From Drosophila miranda (lineage: Eukaryota > Arthropoda > Insecta > Diptera > Drosophilidae), in assembly GCF_003369915.1 (NCBI RefSeq), contig NW_022881652.1, positions 248,001-312,000 of the forward strand: 64,000 bases of DNA. The letters are read 5' to 3'. Below, piece after piece: positions 1 to 9,766 of the stretch (position 1 is its first letter; the number at the start of each line of letters is the position of its first letter). A program made the position numbers and the translations under genes. The notes beneath the pieces are model-generated. The model worked only from the letters and a program-made list of their open reading frames with translations, did not search any database and was not told where the DNA came from.

Positions 1-650
1 TTATGCCATGCAGAACGCGCTGTACGATTTTGTTTTTGGTTTGCAGGTAAAAGTTTAATGCACCCACACACAGCCACACGCCCAGCTACGAAAGATCTTT
101 CGCCGCGGGAACACAAACAAGAACTGAGTGAGCTTTATAATATACCAACAACATTACATTTTATTGCCTCCCAAAATTCCGCGAGCGTGGCAAAAGCTTC
201 GTTCTTTTTTGCTAGAGCTGTTTGTCGGTCGTTGACCTCACACTTTTAAAGTAGTCACAGCTGATTGGCCTTCTGCCTTTACAATACGCTTGGTAGAACG
301 AATAGTATGTCCAACTACTCCCTGAAGCCGATGTGCTGGGACATGTGTACCTATATTGCGCTATAGTATTATCTTTCTATCTAAGGAAAAATCATTAGTT
401 TATATCGCACTATAAAATATCGTATATGCACTTATAACTATTTACACTTATCGTATTTATTTATCTAAATATTCCCTAGTAATAATAGCTATATCTCTTG
501 TGACGCTTTTCGTTCCTCCTTTTGTCCATTTAGCCTTGTCTTGGAGTTCTCGGTTGGTGTTTTTTTTTTCTTGTAACATGAATATAGTATCTGAATATAG
601 TTTCTAATAAAATGATTGTTAAGATGAATATGTGCTAGACGTTACCGCAG
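1..650. other. AT-rich stretch without a recognisable gene
   Basis: No convincing coding region. There is a 63-codon open frame at 58-249 with no recognisable domain. From about 360 to 610 the sequence is strongly AT-rich. I see nothing identifiable here. Confidence 0.5.
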
Positions 651-999
651 TTGGGGGAACCATGCCGCTCGTGAGCGAAATAGGATGACCAATACCGGAC
701 ACTCCAGGGATCCTGATATTATTATTGGCTCTTTCAGGATCATGGTAGGGTGGGCGTGGCACGACTCCGTGGCAGCAAAACAGAGATGTCCGCCGCGGTG
801 GTAGATCCCTACTCCTTCTCTGCACTATCTTTGCCCCACTATACTTTCCGTACCCCTAACGATACTTTCCTTGTCTGTCCCCCTCCCATTCCCAAAAAGA
901 GTACGCGAATTTTAATAAAATAATACCAGCAGGAGCGAAGCAACCTAACTGGAGGGTTACCCCAAAGGACCCATCCCCATTTCCGACCAGAGATCAGCC
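651..999. repeat. possible LTR-like relic
   Basis: The stretch around 738-756 shares an 18-nt word (GATCATGGTAGGGTGGGC) with the LTR of element 1 (around 6715-6735, 15186-15200 and 20085-20100), and both continue with a GTGGCACGACT word. This suggests a diverged relative of that LTR. The rest does not align by eye, so the call is tentative. Confidence 0.3.
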
Positions 1000-1713
1000 G
1001 TGGAAGCGAGCGCGTACTCCTTCTCAGTTAGCCGACCACCAGCTTCATCGTGCGAAGATTCTCTTCGTTACTCGTTACACAGGCCCTTGTATAGCCGAGG
1101 TGCGCAAGCCAATCCGGCCGAAAACCATTTGGCCAGGATCCAGCAGAAGCTAAGTGATGAGCAGCAGCAGCAACAAAAACAAAAACAGCAGCAGCGCGGA
1201 CACAATTTGGGTCGGCAGCACCAGCAGCAGCACCAGCATCGCGGCCATCATTCCCAGCCACAGGCCAAGGGGCGCCAATGCCAGCGCGATCAACGGGTGC
1301 AGCCAACTCCAAAACGTTTCCAGACACCGAGAAATCCCCAGCATCAGCAGCAGCCAGCCATCCAATGCGATGGCAAGTGTGTGGAAATCCTGAAAGAGTA
1401 CGCCGTCAAAATTGAAAACTTAGAGAAAAGACTGCAAGAACTTACCACATTAATTACAAACCTGACGGAAGCAAAGGGCAGTGGCTCAGCAGTGGCCAAT
1501 CCTCCAACACAGACACCAGCAGCAGCACCAACACCTACAAGACCCGCCGCCAATACACAACCTGACGCCGCAGCCGTATCGGAGGACTCTGATATGGACT
1601 GCGAAGCACTCAGCGACGATGGCGACGACCTGTGGACGGACGACGATTCATTTGACGACGAGATAGCGGAGATCATAGACGCCTACGATAGCTACTACTC
1701 TGACGTCTTTTGA
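1000..1713 (+). CDS. Q-rich, coiled-coil, acidic-tail ORF of an unclassified repeat family (copy 1)
   Basis: A 237-codon open frame. The N-terminal third is Gln/His-rich (poly-Q around residues 52-60). A CDGKC motif near residue 124 is followed by a heptad-patterned coiled coil at about residues 127-157 (key word ENLEKRLQELTTLITNLTE). Then comes a Pro/Thr/Ala linker and a strongly acidic C-terminus ending SYYSDVF. Two further copies lie at 17263-18030 and 22162-22929. Across the coiled coil, copy 1 and copy 2 differ at about seven bases, of which only one changes an amino acid, so the frame was probably once translated under constraint. The layout resembles the first ORF of some retroelements, but I recognise no family. 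The antisense 110-codon frame is treated as a shadow. The start is simply the first ATG. Confidence 0.55.
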   Translation: MEASAYSFSVSRPPASSCEDSLRYSLHRPLYSRGAQANPAENHLARIQQKLSDEQQQQQKQKQQQRGHNLGRQHQQQHQHRGHHSQPQAKGRQCQRDQRVQPTPKRFQTPRNPQHQQQPAIQCDGKCVEILKEYAVKIENLEKRLQELTTLITNLTEAKGSGSAVANPPTQTPAAAPTPTRPAANTQPDAAAVSEDSDMDCEALSDDGDDLWTDDDSFDDEIAEIIDAYDSYYSDVF

Positions 1714-1811
1714 TGAGCCCAAAAGTCGGTCCTGAGGCAGCCACTAAAAACAGATGGAAACCATTAACTCACATAACCACGAAAAATGAAAAATGACCAA
1801 TACGTACTCAC

Positions 1812-1949
1812 CTTACACGCCATCGGCAGAGCTGCCCCACCAGCAGATGCCACGACAAATAGACCAAACCTTTGCTGCTAATTTGACGACATTCTTGGAA
1901 TATATTGACTACTCTCCTGACAATTCACCGCACAGGTCCAGAGCAGCCA
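1812..1949 (-). other. exon-like module, spliced repeat family (copy 1)
   Basis: On the minus strand this 138-bp block is bounded by a 3' splice site (TTTTATTTCAG) and a 5' splice site (AAG|GTGAGT). It aligns with the modules at 18122-18259 and 23021-23158. No continuous protein can be assigned, so it may be part of a non-coding transcript or a decayed gene. Confidence 0.5.
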
Positions 1950-2022
1950 CTGAAATAAAACAAAGTGACGTCAATTCGCATACCAACAAAATATGGACAA
2001 AACTCACAATAATCACACGTAC

Positions 2023-2090
2023 CTGCCACGCCTCCGACAGATCTGCCCCTCCAGCAGCTGCCCCGTCATCAACACCACACTCTCGTTAGG
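2023..2090 (-). other. truncated exon-like module, spliced repeat family (copy 1)
   Basis: Starts with the CAG|GTACGT donor on the minus strand and aligns with 18333-18400. Homology is lost near 2085, so the upstream acceptor is missing. Confidence 0.4.
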
Positions 2091-2616
2091 TTTGTGTTTA
2101 ACAATTATTGTTTTTTTTTATTGGGGAGCAGAAAGCTTGTCGGTAGTAGCAGTGGTGTCGGTGGTGGGGAGGAAGGGACTTTTTGTCATGTCAGCGGGGG
2201 CACGGCACGGCACGGCACACAACAGACACCACAAAAAAGAGAGTACAGGGCAAGACAGCAAGACAACGGAAATGGCGATGGCGACACGAAAAACGACACG
2301 ACACGGCTTTCAAAAACGTCCGACGATCACAACCTCTCGAGCGGGCGGACGAGATGAGAGTGGCGGACGAGGTTCATGGTGGAACACTCATATGTCCACC
2401 AACTCCCACACTCTCCCCCACACTCGAGAGACCCGATCGCCGATCGTCATTTACCGGTGCTCTCACCCCCGGTTCCACTTTCACTCACCCCAATATTGAG
2501 TGAGATGAAAGTAGTCCGAGGGCAGCAGCACCGATAAGTAGGCAATGAAAATGTTAATGGCTGTTTGCTTTAGTGGCTGTGTGTTTCGTGTTGATGTTGG
2601 TTAGTGGCCCGTGTCC
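2091..2616. other. unassigned low-complexity stretch
   Basis: Contains a CGGCA pentamer run (about 2200-2218) and GT-rich segments. Two overlapping open frames of 168 and 106 codons are compositionally biased and match nothing I know. No gene is called. Confidence 0.4.
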
Positions 2617-2620
2617 TATG
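2617..2620. other. target-site duplication of LTR element 1, left
   Basis: TATG directly precedes the 5' LTR (TGAAGTGG) and recurs at 15516-15519 directly after the 3' LTR end (CTACA). A 4-bp duplication is usual for Ty3/gypsy integration and fixes the element's boundaries. Confidence 0.75.
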
Positions 2621-3143
2621 TGAAGTGGTTTGAAAGAGTAACGTATAAAAAAAAGGTATAAATACTGGGATCCACAAAAGGGAACATTAGGAAAAGTACC
2701 AAGAAGGGATATTGGTCTCCCTATGTTACTCAACTTTGCCGCCTTAATTCAAGTTAAAAGGTAAACGAAGGAGAGCGGTTTTTTTTTTTTTTTTTTTTTG
2801 AGTTGAAACTTGTAAAATAATTACGGCGCCAATTCGAAAATGGAGGATTCTCAAGTTTAACGCTGTACTGGGGGGTCTCAGACTGTGCAGATCTAGCCTC
2901 GGTCTCTTGGAAGAAAAACTGTTGGCGAAGACAGACGTGCTATTTTTGTCCAGTCCAAGTATAAAGAAAAAAAAAAGAGGAATAAAAACCGGGAAAAGAT
3001 CTTAACAGCTGAATACAGCAAAAAGAAAGAAATATTGTGCGTTTATAAAGTAAAAGTGTGTTAAGTGCCAATCTCAATTGGTATGTATTTCAGCGTCGCT
3101 AATATACACCACATACACTCGTGGTGTAGGGTAGTGCTTTTTA

Positions 3144-3586
3144 TTGTAGGAAATTAATTTTTCAGATTGGCGGTTAGTACCGGCTTAAACTTCGGGCAAT
3201 CGTTTGGGTACCTGTCTGAACCCCAATACGAAAGCTCGCAACAACAATTTCCCCGATATTAGGGCCTCCGCCCGCGGCAAGGGACTTATGCTCCTCGCCC
3301 AACTACAGCTCCGTACCAAAAATTCCCAGCGCTAGGCCGAGCAGCACAAAGCGGGAGGCGTAAAAGATCGGCTCATCAGTCGCTTTGCGGGCGCGAGCCA
3401 CTTATGTGTCACGGACCCGCGATATATTGGAGGCCGTCCAATTCTGCGGAAATTATTAAAGCTATGTAAACGGTCAGCCAATTTCTACCCGAAATATAGA
3501 TCTGGGTCTCGACCTATTTTCGTTTCCCCATACGAAGTGCCGAGGAGTGCCCAGATGTGAAGCCGGCGGCAACGACTGTCGTTTTT
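3144..3586 (+). other. LTR block present only in the 5' LTR
   Basis: At the matching point of the 3' LTR, GTGCTTTTTAT runs straight into the DINE start. Here the same TTTTTAT word occurs at both edges of the block, so deletion between short direct repeats in the 3' LTR is the simplest explanation. No coding region or known motif was seen. Confidence 0.5.
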
Positions 3587-4715
3587 TATACCCGATACTC
3601 AAAATGAGTATTGGGGTATATTAGATTTGTGGTAAAAGTAGATGTGTGTAACGTCCAGAAGGAATCGTTTCCGACCCCATAAAGTATATATATTCTTGAT
3701 CAGCATCAATAGCCGAGTCGATTGAGCCCTGTCTGTCTGTCCGTCTGTCCGTCCGTCTGTCCGTCCGTCCGTCCGTCCGTCCGTCCGTCCGTCCCCTTCA
3801 GCGCCTAGTGCTCAAAGACTATAAGAGCTAGAGCAACGATGTTTTGGATCCAGACTTCTGTGATATGTCACTGCTACAAAAATATTTCAAAACTTCGCCC
3901 CGCCTACTTCCGCCCCCACAAAGGACGAAAATCTGTGGCATCCACATTTTTAAAAATACGATAAAACCAAAAACGCAGAATCGTAGCGGATGACTATATG
4001 TTCTAGAGTGTAAAATCTCAACCAGATCGTATAATTATTATAGCCAGAATCAAGAAAACAATTTCATTCTTTCTCGCTCTGTCTCTCTCTAACACACAGG
4101 TTTCATGGTCCGCTTTGCCAATTGCAAAATATGAGTTCAAGGATCTCAGAACCTATAAGAGCCAGAGCAAACAAATTTGGTATCCACACTTCTGTGATAT
4201 CTGACCTTGACCGTTTCGTGTCCAAATTTCGCCACACCCCCTTCCGCCCCCGCAAAGGACGAAAATCTGGGGCATCCGCAAATCTCAGAGACTATTAAGG
4301 CTAGAGTAACCAAATTTGGTATCCGCACTTCTGTTAGATCCCACTATAAAACGTATATCTCAGAATTTCGCCCCACCCCCTTCCGCCCCCACAAAGAACG
4401 AAAATCTGTTGCATCCACAATATTGCACATTCGAGAAAACTAAAAACGCAGAATCATAGATAACGACTATATCTATCAGATTGCTGAATCTAGATCAGAT
4501 CGGATCATTTTTGTAGCCAAAAGCAAGAAATCAATTTGCAGTGGCCACGCAGCGCCCGACGTCACGCTCAGACTGATTTTCTGTCTCTCTCGCACGCACT
4601 CTTTGTCGTGTGGTTCAATATTAGCGGCGTCTGCCGGAGGAGAGCCATACTGACTTAGTATCGGGTATAACTGTAGAGTTGCGGTGTACGCAGCAACTCA
4701 CAACGTTCCCCCTCG
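3587..4715 (+). mobile_element. DINE-1/INE-1-like Helitron relic no. 1 (in the 5' LTR)
   Basis: Starts TATACCCGATAC. The INE-1 signature word AAAGTATATATATTCTTGAT lies at about 3681-3700, followed by a CTGT/CCGT tetranucleotide run (about 3730-3793). GTATCGGGTATA, the inverted complement of the start, lies near 4660-4672. A terminal hairpin GAGTTGC...GCAACTC precedes the end ACAACGTTCCCCCTCG. About 1.1 kb, non-coding. The 60- and 78-codon open frames inside recur in every copy at fixed positions and are not genes. Confidence 0.85.
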
Positions 4716-5048
4716 TTTTTATATCCATCAGTGTAACCGCTGATTCCTATTTTTATGCTATTGTGTCATTAGTGTAATTAGCTTAGTAAATTTCTTTTGG
4801 TTGTGTTTTTAAATTCTGTTCGGAAGAAATAGCAAGTGGAATGTGTGACAGGGCGAAAGTGAACAACGGTTAAACGGCAGAGGAGAGCGTGAGTTTTTTT
4901 TTTTGTAAAAGTATTTCTCCAGCTTTCGTTTTAGGAACGTTGCCGCAGTCCATGGAAGCGCTTTCATCGCTGTTTCAACGCATTTATTAAAACAAATCAA
5001 AGGAAGGCCGTAAGTGATCCCAAAACATAAAGATAAAATATTGGAGTT

Positions 5049-5356
5049 TGTTTGTTATGAGCAACTATTTATTGCATGACCGGAAAAAAAAAACCTCACG
5101 TAGTCAGAGGCTTCGTCGCCTAAGAGAGGCTGTGCGCTCTCCCTTATGCCCTGCTGGCAACCATAAGCGCTTACGCCGCGCATAAGAACCAGCCCTCTTA
5201 AGAACAAGGCACAAAAGGGAAGATGCGAGGCTGGTCGCTCTGACGTTCTTTTATGCTTTCTACTTGCGGTTGCTTTCGCTAATGCACTTGAATAACTGAC
5301 CTGCCATAACGATCGCGGCGCACAGTTTTTACATTCCCTTTTGCGTATTTATTTAT
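5049..5356 (+). repeat. LTR segment between the two nested DINEs
   Basis: Begins TGTTTGTTATGAGC and matches 14592-14890 and 19491-19795 closely. It is the part of the LTR that starts the 4.9-kb tandem duplication elsewhere in the window. Confidence 0.75.
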
Positions 5357-6466
5357 TATACCCGATACTCAAAATGAGTATTGGGGTATATTAGATTTGT
5401 GGTAAAAGTGGATGTGTGTAACGTCCAGAAGGAATCGTTTCCGACCCCATAAAGTATATATATTCTTGATCAGCATCAATAGCCGAGTCGATTGAGCCCT
5501 GTCTGTCTGTCCGTCTGTCCGTCCGTCCGTCCGTCCGTCCCCTTCAGCGCCTAGTGCTCAAAGACTATAAGAGCCAGAGCAACGATGTTTTGGATCCAGA
5601 CTTCTGTGATATGTCACTAATACAAAAATATTTCAAAACTTCGCCCCGCCCACTTCCGCCCCCACAAAGGACGAAAATCTGTGGCATCCACATTTTTAAA
5701 GATACGATAAAACCAAAAACGCAGAATCGTAGCGGATGACTATATGTTCTAGAGTGTAAAATCTCAACCAGATCGTATAATTATTATAGCCAGAATCAAG
5801 AAAACAATTTCATTCTTTCTCGCTCTGTCTCTCTCTAACACATGACCATGAAACCATGGTCGGCTTTGCCAATTGCAAAATATGAGTTCAAGGATCTCAG
5901 AACCTATAAGAGCCAGAGCAACCAAATTTGGTATCCACACTCCTGTGATATCGGACCTTGACCGTTTCGTGTCCAAATTTCGCCACACCCCCTTCCGCCC
6001 CCGCAAAGGACGAAAATCTGGGGCATCCACAAATCTCAGAGACTATTAAGGCTAGAGTAACCAAATTTGGAATCCGCACTTCTGTTAGATCTCACTATAA
6101 AACGTTTATCTCAGAATTTCGCCCCACCCCCTTCCGCCCCCACAAAAGACGAAAATCTGTTGCATCCACAATATTGCACATTCGAGAAAACTAAAAACGC
6201 AGAATCATAGATAATGACCATATCTATCAGATTGCTGAATGTGGATTAGATCGGATCATTTTTGTAGCCAAAAGCAAGAAATCAATTTTCAGTGGCTACG
6301 CAGCGCCCGACGTCACGCTCAGACGGATTTTCTGTCTCTCTCGCACGAACTCTTTGTCGTGTGGTTCAATATTAGCGGCGTCAGCCGCAGGAGAGCCATA
6401 CTGACTTAGTATCGGGTATAACTGTAGAGTTGCGGTGTCCGCAGCAACTCACAACGTTCCACCTCG
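5357..6466 (+). mobile_element. DINE-1/INE-1-like Helitron relic no. 2 (in the 5' LTR)
   Basis: Full length of about 1.1 kb with the same start, tetranucleotide run, internal GTATCGGGTATA and 3' hairpin as relic 1. The empty site survives in the two other LTR copies (around 14895 and 19794). Comparison places the insertion between two T residues with no target duplication beyond a T, as expected for DINE/Helentron insertion. Confidence 0.88.
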
Positions 6467-7042
6467 TTATTATTATCTATTTGCCTAACATAAAAGCTGG
6501 AGATATGTACCCTTCCTTTCTTTCAATTTGTAAGTTAAATTTCAATCTAAAGTGTATTATTAAGAGTTAATCATTTATTAGTTTACTACTACTAACATGA
6601 ATCGGGGCTAGAGTTCTATATGCGGGGACCATGCTGGGCAAAGGAGGGTAATGGGGTTGGATAGGAGGCTGTAAGAGCCTTCTTTATGGGATCACCGGAT
6701 GAACCGGGAGCGGTGATCATGGTAGGGTGGGCATGAGTGGTCACAACAACACCGTGGCACGACTTGTATGTGTGTATGTGTCCGTGTGTGTGTAGTTAGG
6801 TGTATTTGCTCTTGTACATATTTGTGTCGATACTTCGCTTGCACGTGAAATTTTAATGAACGTTACTGTGTCAGTATTATGATTGTTGGAGTAGAGCTGT
6901 GTCCCGTCCGTTCTGGGATGATTTCTTGCCGATGAGACGGAAGCCGGAACAAGCACGTGCCCGGACGGGAGACGAACCATCACCTGCTCAGCCTTCCGTG
7001 AAGGTTTGGTAATATCCAATATGCTACAGTTAGTTTATTATT

Positions 7043-7060
7043 TGGCGCCCAACGTGGGGC
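7043..7060 (+). promoter_or_regulatory. primer binding site of element 1 (tRNA-Lys type)
   Basis: TGGCGCCCAACGTGGGGC, the primer site known from Osvaldo/Ulysses-type elements and complementary to a tRNA-Lys 3' end. It lies 14 nt after the LTR end. The identical site occurs in element 2 (57710-57727, minus strand). Confidence 0.85.
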
Positions 7061-7428
7061 CCGAGTTGTCGCAACTGACAACAAACCGGCAAGGCCCAAA
7101 TGATTGTGAAAATTGTGGAATGTAGATGTGACCTTACATTCCCAACCAGTATCGGGACAGATGTGTCATTCTAGTTGTCATTCTGTTTTGTTTGTTTTGG
7201 CTTTATCACTTTATGCTGGATCAGCGCAGTGTGTTATTAAACTATTGCCACCGTTGTAAGTGACCAAGCGGGCTCCTAGGATGCAGGCCGGAATGATGAG
7301 TACATATACCACCGGTACCACCCCGATGCATCGAGCTTATTACTATTCGTTTCGTTCTTTCTTTCTTTATTCGTTTGTCTTCCTTTCCTTCCTGTTCCTT
7401 CTGGCCAATGCTGGAGGAATGCTCCTTT

Positions 7429-8350
7429 TTTTTCCGGTTTGGATTATCCGATCAGGAACGGTGGGTGAAAGGCCTCAATTTGCCAGGAAGGAGTTGTGAA
7501 TGGACTTATACTCATCGGGCTGGGTATCTGGTATCGTTGGATGGAAACGTGGTATAAAACTATTACCCACCGCGAAAGACCCGGACCGCCTATAGCTACG
7601 AGTTGTGGGTTATTATTAATTTCTTTATGCATGTAGTTGAGTAAATGTAGTACATGGGAAACATCATACACATACACACACATAGATATACCCTATTATT
7701 CCCTTTGCCTTAAGCATGGTCCTAGCAGATTGTTTTTTTTTTGTTTGATACTGTATTTTTTTTTTTTTATTAATTTCTTAAATTTTATTTATCTATTTAA
7801 TTACTTTATTATTATATTTTATATTTTATATTATGCCCGTATTTGGCAGTTGCGAGAATTTAGCAGACGAAGAATTACAAGAAAGTGTTTTTTCCGGTTT
7901 GGATTATCCGATCAGGAACGGTGGGTGAAAGCCCTCAATTTGCCAGGAAGGAGTTGTGAATGGACTCATACTCATCGGGCTGGGTATCTGGTATCGTTGG
8001 ATGGAAACGTGGTATAAAACTATTACCCACCGCGAAAGACCCGGACCGCCTATAGCTACGAGTTGTGGGTTATTATTAATTTCTTTATGCATGTAGTTGA
8101 GTAAATGTAGTACATGGGAAACATCATACACATACACACACATAGATATACCCTATTATTCCCTTTGCCTTAAGCATGGTCCTAGCAGATTGTTTTTTTT
8201 TTGTTTGATACTGTATTTTTTTTTTTTTTATTAATTTCTTAAATTTTATTTATCTATTTAATTACTTTATTATTATTATTTATATTTTATATTATGCCCG
8301 TATTTGGCAGTTGCGAGAATTTAGCAGACGAAGAATTACAAGAAAGTGTT
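7429..8350 (+). repeat. about 460-bp tandem duplication of leader plus start of gag
   Basis: The block 7429-7889 is repeated at 7890-8350. Each copy covers the end of the untranslated leader, an AT-rich poly-T stretch and the first about 19 codons of gag. The first copy therefore has a decoy gag start at 7833 that runs into duplicated leader. Only the second start (8294) continues into the full Gag frame. A 126-codon frame at 7637-8017 is an artefact of this duplication. Confidence 0.85.
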
Positions 8351-9766
8351 TGCTTGATCTGCCAGGCTCAGGTGGAATATTTGGCTCAGCTCCTTACCAC
8401 GTCTTGTGGTCACACTTTCCATAGGGCCTGTTTTGGCGCACAAGTGGGTTCTAAGAAGGTTTGTCCTGTCTGCAAAACGTCTTTTCAGTCATCGACGTTG
8501 AATTTATTAGACGAAACTGCTGGGGATACCGTCGGAACCTTATTGGTACCAAAAATGCCTGATACAAGGAGTAAAGCCCATGTGGGGGCTCCACAGGGAG
8601 CTTCGACGTCTGCTTCGGCCAATCAGCCGAAAACTAGGGAAGCTGGTCCGCCAGTGGTGGTAGCTCCGCCGCCTAGTAACGAGCTTCAGCGAATGATAGC
8701 CGAAGCCATGGCTGAAGCCTCGTTGACACAAACCGAGATGCTAAGCAATGCGATCGCTAATGGTTTTCAAGGTATTCTCAGCTCTCTCATGGGCCAATTG
8801 GCAAATACAGCGGATGTTCCTTCGAGGGATAACCAAGCTGGAGAAGGATCGGCAGGACGGCCGACACCTTTGCCCGGGTTTCAGGGTTTCGAAACAGCCA
8901 GCAGGAATTCCCCCATGAGTGTGGATATTCGACCAGAGCGTGTTATTCAAATTTTAGTCAATTGGAAGCTTAGGTTCTCTGGGCGGACTGGAATTTCCGT
9001 CGACGATTTCATTTATCGGGTAGAAGCGCCCACGATCCAAATATTGGACTGGAATTTCGAGTTGCTTTCGAGATACGTGAGCAATCTCTTTGAGGGAAGT
9101 GCCAGTGACTGGTATTGGCGCTACCATAAGAGTGTTAGGACGGTCGTTTGGGCCGACCTTAAATCTTCATTGTTAGTACGATTCAAGGATGCGAGGACAG
9201 ACGTCAACATTCGAGCTGCAATAGACCGAAGGAAGCAGAAGGAGAACGAATCATTTGATGAGTTCTACGAAGCGATTGTCCGACTGGCAGATACCCTGAC
9301 AACGCCCTTGTCAGAAGGTTCCCTGATGGAGTCACTCCGATCCAATTTATTGCCGGAGATACAGCATGAACTGCTATATGAAAAGATCTTTAGCATTGCA
9401 CAGTTAAGACACTTGGTGAAGACTCGGGAACTGTTCATGCAAACTGTTGGTAAAGATCCGGTGGCTAGACCACGACCAGCACCAAGACGGTTGGTTCACG
9501 CGGTAGAAAGCCCAGGGCAAGAGGAGTCAGACGAAAGTGATGGGGAGATAGCAGCGTTCAACTTAGTCTGTTGGAACTGCCGTGGTAATGGTCATCGCTA
9601 CCAGGATTGCGTAGCAGAGCGAGTAGTTTTTTGCTATGGGTGTGGCCAGCCTGACACTTACAAGCCGTCGTGCCAAAAATGCCAAGCAACAAAAAACACC
9701 CAAGTGCGTGCACCCTTGAAAAGTGCACGCAGACCATCAGCGTCCAAAGCGACGAACACCGAGTAG
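8294..9766 (+). CDS. gag: Gag polyprotein of element 1 with N-terminal RING-H2 finger
   Basis: A 490-residue structural protein. RING-H2-type zinc finger at residues 20-60 with ligands C20, C23, C38, H40, H43, C46, C57, C60 (spacing C-x2-C-x14-C-x-H-x2-H-x2-C-x10-C-x2-C). A low-complexity linker follows to about residue 200. The retrotransposon capsid-like region is at about residues 210-390. Near residues 427-465 lies a CCHC knuckle (CWNCRGNGHRYQDC) and a second Cys-rich knuckle (CYGCG...CQKC). The final 33 codons overlap pol. RING-H2 fingers often bind E2 ubiquitin-conjugating enzymes. Whether this one acts as a ligase, or serves assembly, is unknown. It is conserved in element 2 at low overall identity, which argues for function. 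The start at 8294 is preferred over the duplicated ATG at 7833. Confidence 0.85.
   Translation: MPVFGSCENLADEELQESVCLICQAQVEYLAQLLTTSCGHTFHRACFGAQVGSKKVCPVCKTSFQSSTLNLLDETAGDTVGTLLVPKMPDTRSKAHVGAPQGASTSASANQPKTREAGPPVVVAPPPSNELQRMIAEAMAEASLTQTEMLSNAIANGFQGILSSLMGQLANTADVPSRDNQAGEGSAGRPTPLPGFQGFETASRNSPMSVDIRPERVIQILVNWKLRFSGRTGISVDDFIYRVEAPTIQILDWNFELLSRYVSNLFEGSASDWYWRYHKSVRTVVWADLKSSLLVRFKDARTDVNIRAAIDRRKQKENESFDEFYEAIVRLADTLTTPLSEGSLMESLRSNLLPEIQHELLYEKIFSIAQLRHLVKTRELFMQTVGKDPVARPRPAPRRLVHAVESPGQEESDESDGEIAAFNLVCWNCRGNGHRYQDCVAERVVFCYGCGQPDTYKPSCQKCQATKNTQVRAPLKSARRPSASKATNTE

Larger units (their letters stand above)
2621..7028 (+). repeat. 5' LTR of element 1, with two nested DINE insertions
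   Basis: Runs from TGAAGTGG to TGCTACA. Without the two DINEs it is about 2.17 kb. It carries a block of about 443 bp (3144-3586) absent from the 3' LTR and lacks about 55 bp present there (after 6590 and near 6925). These account for the whole length difference between the LTRs. A poly-T run is at about 2780-2799. Confidence 0.75.

Noticed and set aside
1344..1676. 110-codon minus-strand frame (again at 17658 and 22557)
   Set aside because: Antisense shadow of the coiled-coil ORF; Ser/Ala-rich because the sense strand is Gln/Asp-rich.
4146..4443. 60- and 78-codon frames recurring at 5897, 25888 and 30613
   Set aside because: They lie at fixed positions inside DINE relics, overlap on opposite strands and recur with the repeat; not genes.
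3587..4715. Cut-and-paste DNA transposon, from the inverted TATACCCGATAC/GTATCGGGTATA words
   Set aside because: The second word is internal, there is no target duplication, and the 3' hairpin and INE-1 signature fit DINE/Helentron.
7637..8017. 126-codon frame in the element 1 leader
   Set aside because: Hydrophobic poly-T-derived stretch created by the leader duplication.
9670..9672. ATG of pol as the translation start in element 1
   Set aside because: Pol overlaps gag in the -1 frame behind a proper slippery site, so frameshift entry is far more likely.
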